Of a stretch of DNA of 64,000 nucleotides, positions 56,860-64,000 are shown piece by piece. The stretch is from an uncultured delta proteobacterium. Its GTDB lineage: Bacteria; Myxococcota; Myxococcia; Myxococcales; 40CM-4-68-19. The DNA lies in NCBI GenBank assembly GCA_903911145.1, contig CAIWCD010000037.1:1-64000 (forward strand), read 5' to 3'. The notes beneath the pieces are model-generated. The model was not told the origin of the DNA. It did not search any database and saw only the letters and a list, made by a program, of their open reading frames with translations. The number at the start of each line of letters is the position of its first letter. Position 1 is the stretch's first letter. The position numbers were made by a program, and so were the translations under genes.

Positions 56860-59633
56860 GAGTCTCCCTCTCCCAGTTCAACGATCAGCGGCACGGCAAG
56901 TTCAGCCGCAGCTTCCATCTCCCGCTTCACCAACTCCGATACCACCGTCAACTCCTCCGGAGGAACCTCGAGGAGAAGTTCGTCGTGGATCTGCAGCAGC
57001 ATCGCACTGCGATGCCCGCCGCGGGCGAGAGCGGCATCAACCCGCAACATCGCGATCTTCACCAGGTCGGCCGCGGTTCCCTGGATCGGCGTGTTCACGA
57101 CGGTGCGTTCCGCGGCCTGTCTGAGCGCGGGATTCTTGCTCGCGATGTCGGGAATCATCCGGCGTCGACCGAAGAGCGTTGTGACCATCCCGCTTTCGCG
57201 CGCCTCTTCGACGACGCGATCGAGCCACGCCTTCACGCCGACGTAGCGCGCGAAGTAGCGATTGATCACCTCCTGCGCCTCCTTGCCGGGCATGCCCAGC
57301 CGCTGCGCGAGGCCGAACGCGGAGAGCCCGTAGGCGATGCCGTAGTTCACCATCTTCGCGATGTCGCGCTGCTGCCGGGTGACCTCTGATGCGGGAACGC
57401 CGAAGGTCTCGCCGGCCGTGCGCGCGTGCAGATCTTCGCCGCTCATGAACGACGCACGCAGCACCTCATCGCCGCTGATGTGCGCGAGCACACGCAGCTC
57501 GATCTGGCTGTAGTCGGCGGAGACGAGCTTCCATCCTGCGCGCGGGATGAAGGCCTCGCGGATGCGCGCGCCTTGCGTGGTGCGAATGGGAATGTTCTGC
57601 AGATTGGGATTGATCGACGAGAGTCGGCCCGTCGCCGCGACCGCCTGGTCGAGCGTCGTGTGCAAGCGCCCGTCCGCGCCCAGAGCGGCCGGGAGCGCGT
57701 CGAGGTAGGTGCTCTTGAGTTTGCTCAGCTGGCGATGCTCGAGGATCTTCATCGGCAGAGGATGCTGCTCTGCGAGCTTTTCGAGCACCTCCTGATCAAC
57801 CGACGGGCCCGTCTTGCCGCGCTTCACGACCGGAAGCCCAAGCCGATTGAAGAGGACATCGGCGAGCTGCTGGTTCGACGCGGGAGAAAAATCTCCGCCG
57901 CCAAGCTGGAGGATCTCGGCGAGCAGCGCGTCGATCTGCACGCCGAGCTCCTGGGAGATCGCCTGCAGCTTGGCCACGTCGAGGCCGATGCCCCGCAACT
58001 CGAGCGCCGCGAGCAGCGAGATCAGCGGCTGCTCCATCTCGACGTAGAGCTTGTGCAGCGCGGGCACGCCTCGCAGCTCCTCCTCGAGCGAGATCGCGAG
58101 CAGTCGCGCGCCCTCGGCCAGCGCGGCCGCGGCGTCGCCGAGCTCCTCCTCGGGCAGATCGAAGAGCGCCGTCGCCTTCTTTCCTTTGCCGCTGCGCTCC
58201 TGCAACGCACGCAGGTCGGGCAGCTCGAGATTCAATCGCTCCCGCGCGGCGGCAAGCAGCGCATGATCGCGCCCGGTCGGATCGAGCAGATAGCTGGCGA
58301 TGCGCGCGTCGACGCCGACTGCGCGCAGCGTGACGCCCACGCGGTGCCACGCCTCGAGATCGCGCTTGAGATCGTGTCCGTCCTTCTGCACCTGCGCGTT
58401 TTCGAGAAGCGCGCGGAGCAGCTCGATGCGCGCTTTTCGCGACAGCTCGCGCGGCGCTTCGAGGGCAGTCGTCGAGAAGAGATCGCCGCTCGTGCTTTTC
58501 GGCGCATCGCTCGCAAGTTCGCTCCCAGCGCGGCCCAGCGACACATAGAGGGTGCGTGCCGGAGCATCGTTCTGCGCAGCGATGGAGAGCGCGACGCCGA
58601 CGATCTCATCGCTGAGCGGCGTCCCTTCGCTGGTGATGGTTTGCATCCCGATACGTGTGCACTGTGCGGCGAGCGCAACGAACGAACTGATCTGCGCTGC
58701 CGCTCCAGTGCCTCGCGCGATGAGCCGTTCTCCCGACGGTGCTGACGGGGCAGGGCGCGGCAGTTCGCGCAGCAGCCGATGAAATTCGAGCTCGGCGAAG
58801 AGAGCGCGCGACGCCGGTTCATCGATCGGGCGGCACGCGAGGGCATCCACGCCGAGCGGCAGCGCGAGCTCATCGAAGAGCGCGATCAGCCTGCGCGCGC
58901 GCCGGACGATCTCGAGCGACGCGAGCAGGTTTTCGCGCAGCTTCGGCTTCTTCACGTCGGCTGCGTGCGCGAGGACACCGTCGAGCGTGCCGAACTCTTC
59001 GAGCAGCGCCGCGGCATTCTTCTCTCCGACGCCAGGAACGCCGGGCACATTGTCGACCTTGTCGCCCGTGAGCGAGAGCAGATCGGCGACGCGATCGGGA
59101 GCGACGCCCCACTTGGCCTTCACTTCGTCCGGTCCGTACCACTTCTCGCTTCCGCTGTCGTAGACGCGCACGCCCGCGCCCGTCGCGTCCCGCGCCTCGA
59201 CGAGCTGGAGCAGATCCTTGTCGCCAGAGAGAATGACGACGTCGAATCCTCGCGCGCGCGCCTGCTTCGTCAGTGTCGCGATGATGTCATCGGCCTCGTA
59301 TCCGGGAAAGCCGAGACCGGCGACGTTGAGCGCCTGCAGGACGCGTCGCACGAGACCGAACTGAGGCCGCAGATCCGCCGGTGTCTCGCTGCGCGTAGCT
59401 TTGTAGTCCGCGAAGATGACTTTGCGCGAGGCCTCCGCGTCCTCGTCGAACGCGACGAGCAGATGCGTTGGCGCGTGCTCGCGAATCGCGCGCAGGAGCA
59501 TATTCGTGAAGCCGAGTGCGGCGTGGGTGGCGATCCCATCGCGATTCGAGAGCGGCGGCATCGCAAAGTAGGCGCGATAGATCGCGTGCGAGCCGTCGAT
59601 GAGCCAGAGAGTCTGCGGCGTGGACGTGGACAC
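56838..59633 (-). CDS. polA: DNA polymerase I, with degenerate 3'-5' exonuclease domain
   Basis: A 931-residue Pol I, normal length. The N-terminal 5'-3' exonuclease (LIDGSHAIYRAYFAMP, GYEADDIIATL, ILSGDKDLLQLV, SLTGDKVDNVPGVPGVG) should be active for primer removal and nick translation. The polymerase palm is intact: SADYSQIELRVLAHISGDE, the O-helix RDIAKMVNYGIAYGLS, and LLQIHDELLLEVP. In the middle, the exonuclease motif that is D-x-E in E. coli (Asp355, Glu357) aligns to Gln331-Thr-Ile333, so proofreading is probably lost, as in Taq polymerase. The start is GTG at 59633. It lies 29 bases after a double-FHA protein gene. Confidence 0.95.
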   Translation of the reverse strand: MSTSTPQTLWLIDGSHAIYRAYFAMPPLSNRDGIATHAALGFTNMLLRAIREHAPTHLLVAFDEDAEASRKVIFADYKATRSETPADLRPQFGLVRRVLQALNVAGLGFPGYEADDIIATLTKQARARGFDVVILSGDKDLLQLVEARDATGAGVRVYDSGSEKWYGPDEVKAKWGVAPDRVADLLSLTGDKVDNVPGVPGVGEKNAAALLEEFGTLDGVLAHAADVKKPKLRENLLASLEIVRRARRLIALFDELALPLGVDALACRPIDEPASRALFAELEFHRLLRELPRPAPSAPSGERLIARGTGAAAQISSFVALAAQCTRIGMQTITSEGTPLSDEIVGVALSIAAQNDAPARTLYVSLGRAGSELASDAPKSTSGDLFSTTALEAPRELSRKARIELLRALLENAQVQKDGHDLKRDLEAWHRVGVTLRAVGVDARIASYLLDPTGRDHALLAAARERLNLELPDLRALQERSGKGKKATALFDLPEEELGDAAAALAEGARLLAISLEEELRGVPALHKLYVEMEQPLISLLAALELRGIGLDVAKLQAISQELGVQIDALLAEILQLGGGDFSPASNQQLADVLFNRLGLPVVKRGKTGPSVDQEVLEKLAEQHPLPMKILEHRQLSKLKSTYLDALPAALGADGRLHTTLDQAVAATGRLSSINPNLQNIPIRTTQGARIREAFIPRAGWKLVSADYSQIELRVLAHISGDEVLRASFMSGEDLHARTAGETFGVPASEVTRQQRDIAKMVNYGIAYGLSAFGLAQRLGMPGKEAQEVINRYFARYVGVKAWLDRVVEEARESGMVTTLFGRRRMIPDIASKNPALRQAAERTVVNTPIQGTAADLVKIAMLRVDAALARGGHRSAMLLQIHDELLLEVPPEELTVVSELVKREMEAAAELAVPLIVELGEGDSWAAAHH

Positions 59634-59662
59634 GCGCGGCTTCTAGCAGATGTGCGACGCTG

Positions 59663-61822
59663 TTACTTGCAGCGTGCCGAGGCCTCGAGCGCCGACGAGT
59701 GCGCGGCGCTGGGCGGCTCTGCGCGCGTGATGTGTGCGGCCACCTGGATCTGATCGCAAGTCGGGCTGTTCGAGAGCAGGCCCTCGGCGACCTTCTCAAG
59801 TTGAGCGAGCGAGTCGAGCAGGTGCGGGTCCTTCGGGCTGACGGCGAGCCCGCGGCTCCATTCGTCATACGCACTCGCGTACTGGCTCTTGCTGAACTTG
59901 TCGTCGCCGACCTTGGTGTGCGCGGCGGCGAGCGTGGTGCGCATCTGCGTCCCCAACGCGCTCTCTGCGCCCACCGGAATCAGCAGCGCGTCGGCCTTGA
60001 GCGCCTCGCCCCAGATCTCATCGACGCGGCTGAGTTCATTGCGCAGCATCGCCGTCTGCCCTTCACGGAAACGGCCGTCGACGAGCCGCACCTTCTCGCT
60101 CGCGTCGCTGGCAAGCTGCGGATTGCGTCCGCGAGCGCCAGCCGGATCGTTGAGTGCACGCAACGCCCGATCGATCTCTGCGTGCGCATAGAACGTGATC
60201 GCCTCTCGCAGCTTGTCGTCGGGATAGAGCTGGCGCATCGCGCGCTCACCGCTGGCGGCGTCGGCAGCACCGTCGCTACCGGTCGCGCCGTCGTGGAACA
60301 GCGGAGCAAGCGCCGGGGGACACGACCAGCCGACGCGGCGGGAGAGCGACTTCTCCGCGCGCCGCAGCGCCTTGAGCCAGCTGTCGTTGTCGACGTTCTG
60401 CATCTGGCACTTCACGTCGAGCGCGGACGCACAATGGGTCGCGGCTTCGTCCCAGTGCTCGCCACTCGCGGCGGCAAGACAGGCCTTGCCCTGCGAGCGC
60501 ACGATGTCCTGCGCGAAGTTCTTCGCCTTGATGCGCGCGCGCGCGAAGAAGCGGCTCTGCGGATCGATCTGGGCAAAGAGGCGCAGCGCATCGTCCTCGT
60601 TGCCGACAGCCGCTTTCGATTGCGCATCGGAGAACGTCTTCGACGCCGACTGTTCTCGACGGGCCTGCGCGAGCAGCTTGCGGGGTGCGGTCGCGATGGG
60701 ATCCTTGTCGATCGCGCTCTGCGCAATCCGCGCGGCCTCGTCGAAGCGATCGCTCTCGAGCGCGGCCTGGGCCTGATCTGCGAGCGCGCGCGCTTCGTCC
60801 TCCGGTGTGACGACGGCAGCAGCATCCTGCGCGGCGCGCTGCGCGAGACGACGCTGCTTGATCACGTAGAGCACGCCGAATCCGACGATGAGCGCGAGCG
60901 CGAGCACGAGCATCGTGCGCTGCCTGGATTGCGCCGAATTGGTCGGAGGCTTCCAGAACAGCAACTCGACGTCGCCGAAGCGAATCTTCGCGCCCTCGGG
61001 GATCAGCTCTTCCTCTTCCGCCTGGCGACCATCGACGAACGTGCCATTCGCCGAGCCAAGATCGCGCAGACGATAGAGGCCACGCCCATCACGATAGAGC
61101 TCCGCGTGGTGGCGCGAGACCGAGTCGTCATCGAGCACGAGATCGCAGTCCTGGCCGCGCCCGACAGTGGCCTTCGCAGGCAGCACGATCTGCGCGCCGC
61201 CCTTCGCGAGACTTCGCAGCGCGGCTCCCGCGCCGAGCCCCAGGGAGTTCACATCTTCGTCGGGCGACTCCTCGCGGGCGGCAACTGGAGCCCGCGCCAC
61301 GCGTTGCACGCTCTGCCGTGTCGCCTTGCCCGCGCCTTTGGCTGCTTCTTGCGAAGCGGCTCTTGCCCGCGCTGCCATTGCTCCAGCGCGTGCACTGCCT
61401 GCTGCAGGAGCTTGCTCGGGTGCCTCCGTCGCAACCGGTTTCGCAGGCGCCGCTCGGCTCGCCGAAGTCGCACGCGCGTTGCTTGTCGAGGTCGAAACGC
61501 CCGCGGCCTTCTTCGTTGCGCGCGATGAACTTCCACTCACCGAGCAGCGCACGTCTCCGATTTCGATGGCTGCGTCGGCACCCAGTGAGCGCGGCCCGTC
61601 GACCTTCTCGCCGTCGACGTACACGCCGTTGTGCGAGCCGAGATCCTCGATGAGCAGCGCGCCGTCGCGCACGAAGAAGCGTGCATGACGACGCGACACC
61701 TCTTTCGAGTCGAGCACGAAATCGGCGTCCTGGCCGCGCCCGACCACCAAGCCGCGCTCCTCATCGGCGAGCGGAACCTGCTCCCGACGTCCCGACGGCT
61801 CGACGAAGGTGAGGGTGAACAT
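59663..61822 (-). CDS. Double-FHA, TPR-like membrane protein
   Basis: A 719-residue protein of unknown exact role. It has two forkhead-associated domains, which bind phosphothreonine. FHA1 is at about 20-90 (LVVGRGQDADFVLDSKEVSRRHARF, DLGSHNGVYVDG) and FHA2 at about 205-290 (VGRGQDCDLVLDDDSVSRHHAEL, DLGSANGTFVDG). Both keep the G-R, S-R-H and S-x-N-G residues. An Ala-rich linker separates them. One membrane helix follows (TMLVLALALIVGFGVLYVI). The outer ~400 residues are helical with TPR-like repeats (ALESDRFDEAARIAQSAIDK, NEDDALRLFAQIDPQ, YASAYDEWSRGLAVSP). It starts 29 bases after the FHA-CpaF gene, so it probably belongs to the Tad-pilus assembly set. Confidence 0.83.
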   Translation of the reverse strand: MFTLTFVEPSGRREQVPLADEERGLVVGRGQDADFVLDSKEVSRRHARFFVRDGALLIEDLGSHNGVYVDGEKVDGPRSLGADAAIEIGDVRCSVSGSSSRATKKAAGVSTSTSNARATSASRAAPAKPVATEAPEQAPAAGSARAGAMAARARAASQEAAKGAGKATRQSVQRVARAPVAAREESPDEDVNSLGLGAGAALRSLAKGGAQIVLPAKATVGRGQDCDLVLDDDSVSRHHAELYRDGRGLYRLRDLGSANGTFVDGRQAEEEELIPEGAKIRFGDVELLFWKPPTNSAQSRQRTMLVLALALIVGFGVLYVIKQRRLAQRAAQDAAAVVTPEDEARALADQAQAALESDRFDEAARIAQSAIDKDPIATAPRKLLAQARREQSASKTFSDAQSKAAVGNEDDALRLFAQIDPQSRFFARARIKAKNFAQDIVRSQGKACLAAASGEHWDEAATHCASALDVKCQMQNVDNDSWLKALRRAEKSLSRRVGWSCPPALAPLFHDGATGSDGAADAASGERAMRQLYPDDKLREAITFYAHAEIDRALRALNDPAGARGRNPQLASDASEKVRLVDGRFREGQTAMLRNELSRVDEIWGEALKADALLIPVGAESALGTQMRTTLAAAHTKVGDDKFSKSQYASAYDEWSRGLAVSPKDPHLLDSLAQLEKVAEGLLSNSPTCDQIQVAAHITRAEPPSAAHSSALEASARCK

Positions 61823-61851
61823 GCGCTCTCAGGCTCGACGCTGCGCGACGC

Positions 61852-63765
61852 TCACGCGTCCTCGCGGAAGATGTCCATGTTGACCGGAATGCCGCGGCGC
61901 TGCAGGTCGTCGTAGAACTTCGGTACGAAGCCCGTCGCGACGAAGCGGCCCACCACGCGGCCCTCGGAGTCGAAGCCTTCCTGCTTGAACGTGAAGATGT
62001 CCTGCATGGTGACAACGTCCATCTCCATGCCTGAGATCTCGCTCACCGCAGCGATGCGTCGAGAGCCATCTGCGAAGCGCGTCTGCTGCACGATGAGATG
62101 AACCGCGGAGCCAATCTGCTCGCGGATCGCCTTCATCGGCAGCTCCATCCCGCTCATCAGCACCATCGTCTCGAGGCGGCTGAGCGCGTCGCGCGGTGTG
62201 TTCGCGTGCAGTGTCGTGAGCGAGCCATCGTGGCCCGTGTTCATCGCCTGCAGCATGTCGAGCGCCTCGCCGCCGCGGCACTCGCCGATGACGATGCGGT
62301 CGGGCCGCATACGCAGCGAATTGCGGACGAGGTCACGGATCGAGATCGCGCCCTTGCCTTCGATGTTGCTCGGGCGTGCCTCGAGCTGAACCCAGTGATC
62401 CTGCGTGAGCTGGAGTTCGGCCGCGTCCTCGATGGTGACGATGCGCTCCGTCTCGGGAATGAAACTCGAGAGGATGTTGAGCAGCGTCGTCTTTCCGGAG
62501 CCGGTTCCGCCGGAGATGACGATGTTGCGCCGCACCTTCACGCACGTCTCGAGGAACTCCGCGATCTGCGGCGTGAGCGTCCCGAACTCGACGAGGTTGT
62601 TCGCCGTGAGCAGCTCCCGCTTGAACTTGCGGATGGTGATCGTCGGCCCCTTGAGCGCGAGCGGCGGGATGATCGCGTTGACGCGAGACCCATCGGCGAG
62701 GCGCGCGTCAACCAGCGGCGAGCTCTCATCGATGTGCCGGCCGAGCGGCGCGACGATGCGCTCGATCACGCCCAGCACGGCCTGCGACGACGAGAAGGCT
62801 TTCTCGACCCGCTGCATCTTGCCGTCGCGCTCGACGTAGACCTGGCTCGGGCTGTTGACCATGATCTCGCTGACGCTCTCGTCGGCGAGATAGATCTCCA
62901 GAGGTCCAAGCCCGAGGGCCTCGTTGAGTACGTCCGCGATCAGCTCCTCGCGATCGGTGTGCGCGTCGAGCTCGCCCGTCGAATCCATCTTGCTGACGAT
63001 CTGGCGGATCGTCGCTTCCGTCTTCTTCCAGAGCTCCTCGCTGCCGAGCGTGTCGAGGTCGAGCCGCCGCAGATCGAGCGCTTCGATCAGGCGATCGTGC
63101 ACGAGAGAGAGAACGTGCCCGTACTCCTCCATCGCCAGGCTCGTCGCCCTGCGATCGGCCGGCTTCGGCGGCTTGGACACTTTTGCAGGAGGCTTGGAGA
63201 TCCCCGGCTTCGAGACCGTCGGCTTCTGCGGCACGGGAGGCGCAACCGGCGCGACGGGCTTCTTCGCGGGGATCGCCTTCGGCTGCGGGCGCGGCGGCGG
63301 GAGCGGCTCGGGCTCGGGTTCCGGCTCGGGCTCCTCGAACGGGATCTCTTCTCCAGCCTCTTCAGGCGGGAGCTCGTCGAGCGGCTCCTCGAGCGCCTCG
63401 GGCTCAAGCATCGGCGTGTCGCCGGACTCGCCAGGCAGCTCTTCGAGCGCAAGTTCCGCGGGCGCTTCCGTCGCCGGCGGCTCGACGTTGAGGATGAAGT
63501 CGCCGATGTAGATCTTGTCGTCGGGCGTGACGACCTGCGGCCCGGCGAGCTTCTTGCCGTTCACGTAGGTGCCGTTCGTCGACTTCAGATCGAGGACGAT
63601 GATCTTTCCGTCCTTGACGACGATCTTGGTGTGCTTCTTCGAGATGTTCCCCTTGGGCAGGCAGATGTCGTTCTCGTCGACACGCCCAATGGTGATCTCG
63701 TCCGACTCGAAATCGAGTCGCTGGGTCTCTCCGCCCTTCTCGGTCAGGATGATGCTGAAGGCCAT
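61852..63765 (-). CDS. cpaF: FHA-domain CpaF/TadA-type pilus assembly ATPase
   Basis: A 637-residue secretion ATPase that powers Tad (Flp) pilus assembly. Residues 1-95 are an FHA domain (ITIGRVDENDICLPKGNISKKH, DLKSTNGTYVNG). An acidic, then Pro/Lys-rich linker covers about 96-215. The ATPase half has NTP-binding landmarks RLADGSRVNAIIPPLALKG, Walker A ISGGTGSGKTTLLNIL, the Asp box VTIEDAAELQL, Walker B RMRPDRIVIGECRGGEALDM, and the His box TGHDGSLTTLHANTPRDAL. The FHA fusion suggests control by Ser/Thr kinases. The secretin end lies just upstream and the double-FHA protein follows. Confidence 0.95.
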   Translation of the reverse strand: MAFSIILTEKGGETQRLDFESDEITIGRVDENDICLPKGNISKKHTKIVVKDGKIIVLDLKSTNGTYVNGKKLAGPQVVTPDDKIYIGDFILNVEPPATEAPAELALEELPGESGDTPMLEPEALEEPLDELPPEEAGEEIPFEEPEPEPEPEPLPPPRPQPKAIPAKKPVAPVAPPVPQKPTVSKPGISKPPAKVSKPPKPADRRATSLAMEEYGHVLSLVHDRLIEALDLRRLDLDTLGSEELWKKTEATIRQIVSKMDSTGELDAHTDREELIADVLNEALGLGPLEIYLADESVSEIMVNSPSQVYVERDGKMQRVEKAFSSSQAVLGVIERIVAPLGRHIDESSPLVDARLADGSRVNAIIPPLALKGPTITIRKFKRELLTANNLVEFGTLTPQIAEFLETCVKVRRNIVISGGTGSGKTTLLNILSSFIPETERIVTIEDAAELQLTQDHWVQLEARPSNIEGKGAISIRDLVRNSLRMRPDRIVIGECRGGEALDMLQAMNTGHDGSLTTLHANTPRDALSRLETMVLMSGMELPMKAIREQIGSAVHLIVQQTRFADGSRRIAAVSEISGMEMDVVTMQDIFTFKQEGFDSEGRVVGRFVATGFVPKFYDDLQRRGIPVNMDIFREDA

Positions 63766-63780
63766 GGTGTGGGCTCCGAG

Positions 63781-64000
63781 CTAGTCGAAGATGCTGAAAG
63801 AGACCGAGTCTGCCGAATCTTTGTAGAGGCGCCGCGCCTCGTCGATCAGATCCTTCACCTTCTCGCTGGACGGCGAGACGATGTGCGGCGTGACGTAGAT
63901 CGCGAGCTCGGTCTTCTTGTCGATGAACTCGCGGCTCTTGAAGAGTTCGCCGATGATCGGGATGTTCCCGAGCAGCGGGATCTTCGAGACGTCCTTTTCC
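63781..64000 (-). CDS. Secretin of the Tad pilus (RcpA/CpaC type), C-terminal part
   Basis: The frame is open to the window edge and gives 72 residues plus a stop (TAG at 63783-63781). It ends the GspD/PilQ-type secretin domain with KIPLLGNIPIIGELFKSREF followed by DKKTELAIYVTPHIV, the most conserved stretch of secretin pores. A short charged tail follows. Only the outer-membrane pore end is visible; the N-domains lie to the right. It lies 15 bases upstream of the FHA-CpaF gene, so it is the first visible gene of the Tad run. Confidence 0.9.
   Translation of the reverse strand, partial: EKDVSKIPLLGNIPIIGELFKSREFIDKKTELAIYVTPHIVSPSSEKVKDLIDEARRLYKDSADSVSFSIFD

Noticed and set aside
1-64000. 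Insertion sequences, prophage or integrated element boundaries
   Set aside because: No transposase, integrase, phage structural gene or flanking direct repeats were seen. The partial tRNA-Leu at the left edge shows no adjacent integrase or tRNA-end duplicate.

Overview
The window is high-GC DNA (about two thirds G+C by eye) with dense genes, many GTG starts and many 4-base ATGA/GTGA gene overlaps. The gene content points to a Gram-negative deltaproteobacterium-like organism, most probably a member of the Myxococcota (an inference from gene style, not a marker gene). Reasons: many lipoproteins with Asp-Gly-Gly/Asp-Ala-Gly spacers, Cys-rich Stig1-like repeat proteins, a PEGA-domain giant, a PKD/beta-helix giant, an FHA-domain Tad-pilus ATPase, and a type III polyketide synthase lipid cluster.

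Layout. 1-48: 5' part of a tRNA-Leu(CAA), minus strand. 291-982: two paralogous tiny exported Lys-rich proteins, each followed by its own terminator. 1080-2085: rlmE and a convergent SUI1/eIF1-like factor. 2201-8105: a cellulose operon made of a new Cys-rich exported protein, a fused BcsA-BcsB synthase with an intact c-di-GMP-binding PilZ motif, and the GH8 cellulase BcsZ. 8121-25941 (minus): a possible single transcript of six genes: PEGA protein, Cys-repeat lipoprotein, outer-membrane barrel, 2507-residue PKD/beta-helix lipoprotein, ABC exporter, rsmB. 26172-27692: a FemAB/GNAT-like protein and clpS.

27706-32588 (minus) is a five-gene lipid cluster: type III PKS, isoprenylcysteine-methyltransferase-like protein, acyl carrier protein, fatty acyl-AMP ligase, flavoprotein. 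Together these could make a methylated, hydroxylated phenolic lipid or alkylpyrone from an ACP-loaded fatty acid. 32768-35461: a membrane protein with a receiver-like N-terminus, and dinB. 35488-39943: a tightly coupled trio of a histone-deacetylase-fold enzyme with a long unknown tail, a GT2 glycosyltransferase and a UPF1-like helicase. 39989-42965: a GT9 transferase, a second glycosyltransferase and a TlpA-like thioredoxin.

43017-45117 is a soluble chemoreceptor with three near-identical 417-bp PAS repeats. It is broken by a net 14-bp loss in the second repeat. 45272-46380: a small lipoprotein and a DUF1801 protein. 46713-51430: aspS followed by two FAD-linked oxidase genes (GlcD/GlcE-like). 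51443-53206 (minus): two mono-haem cytochrome lipoproteins, one with a long DGGxN repeat tail. 53423-55998: a hotdog thioesterase with an old-yellow-enzyme reductase, and a divergent diacylglycerol-kinase-like gene. 56005-64000 (minus): a Cys-rich lipoprotein and polA (its 3'-5' exonuclease motif is lost), downstream of a Tad-pilus segment (secretin, FHA-CpaF ATPase, double-FHA membrane protein) that runs off the right edge. I saw no insertion sequence, prophage or CRISPR array.
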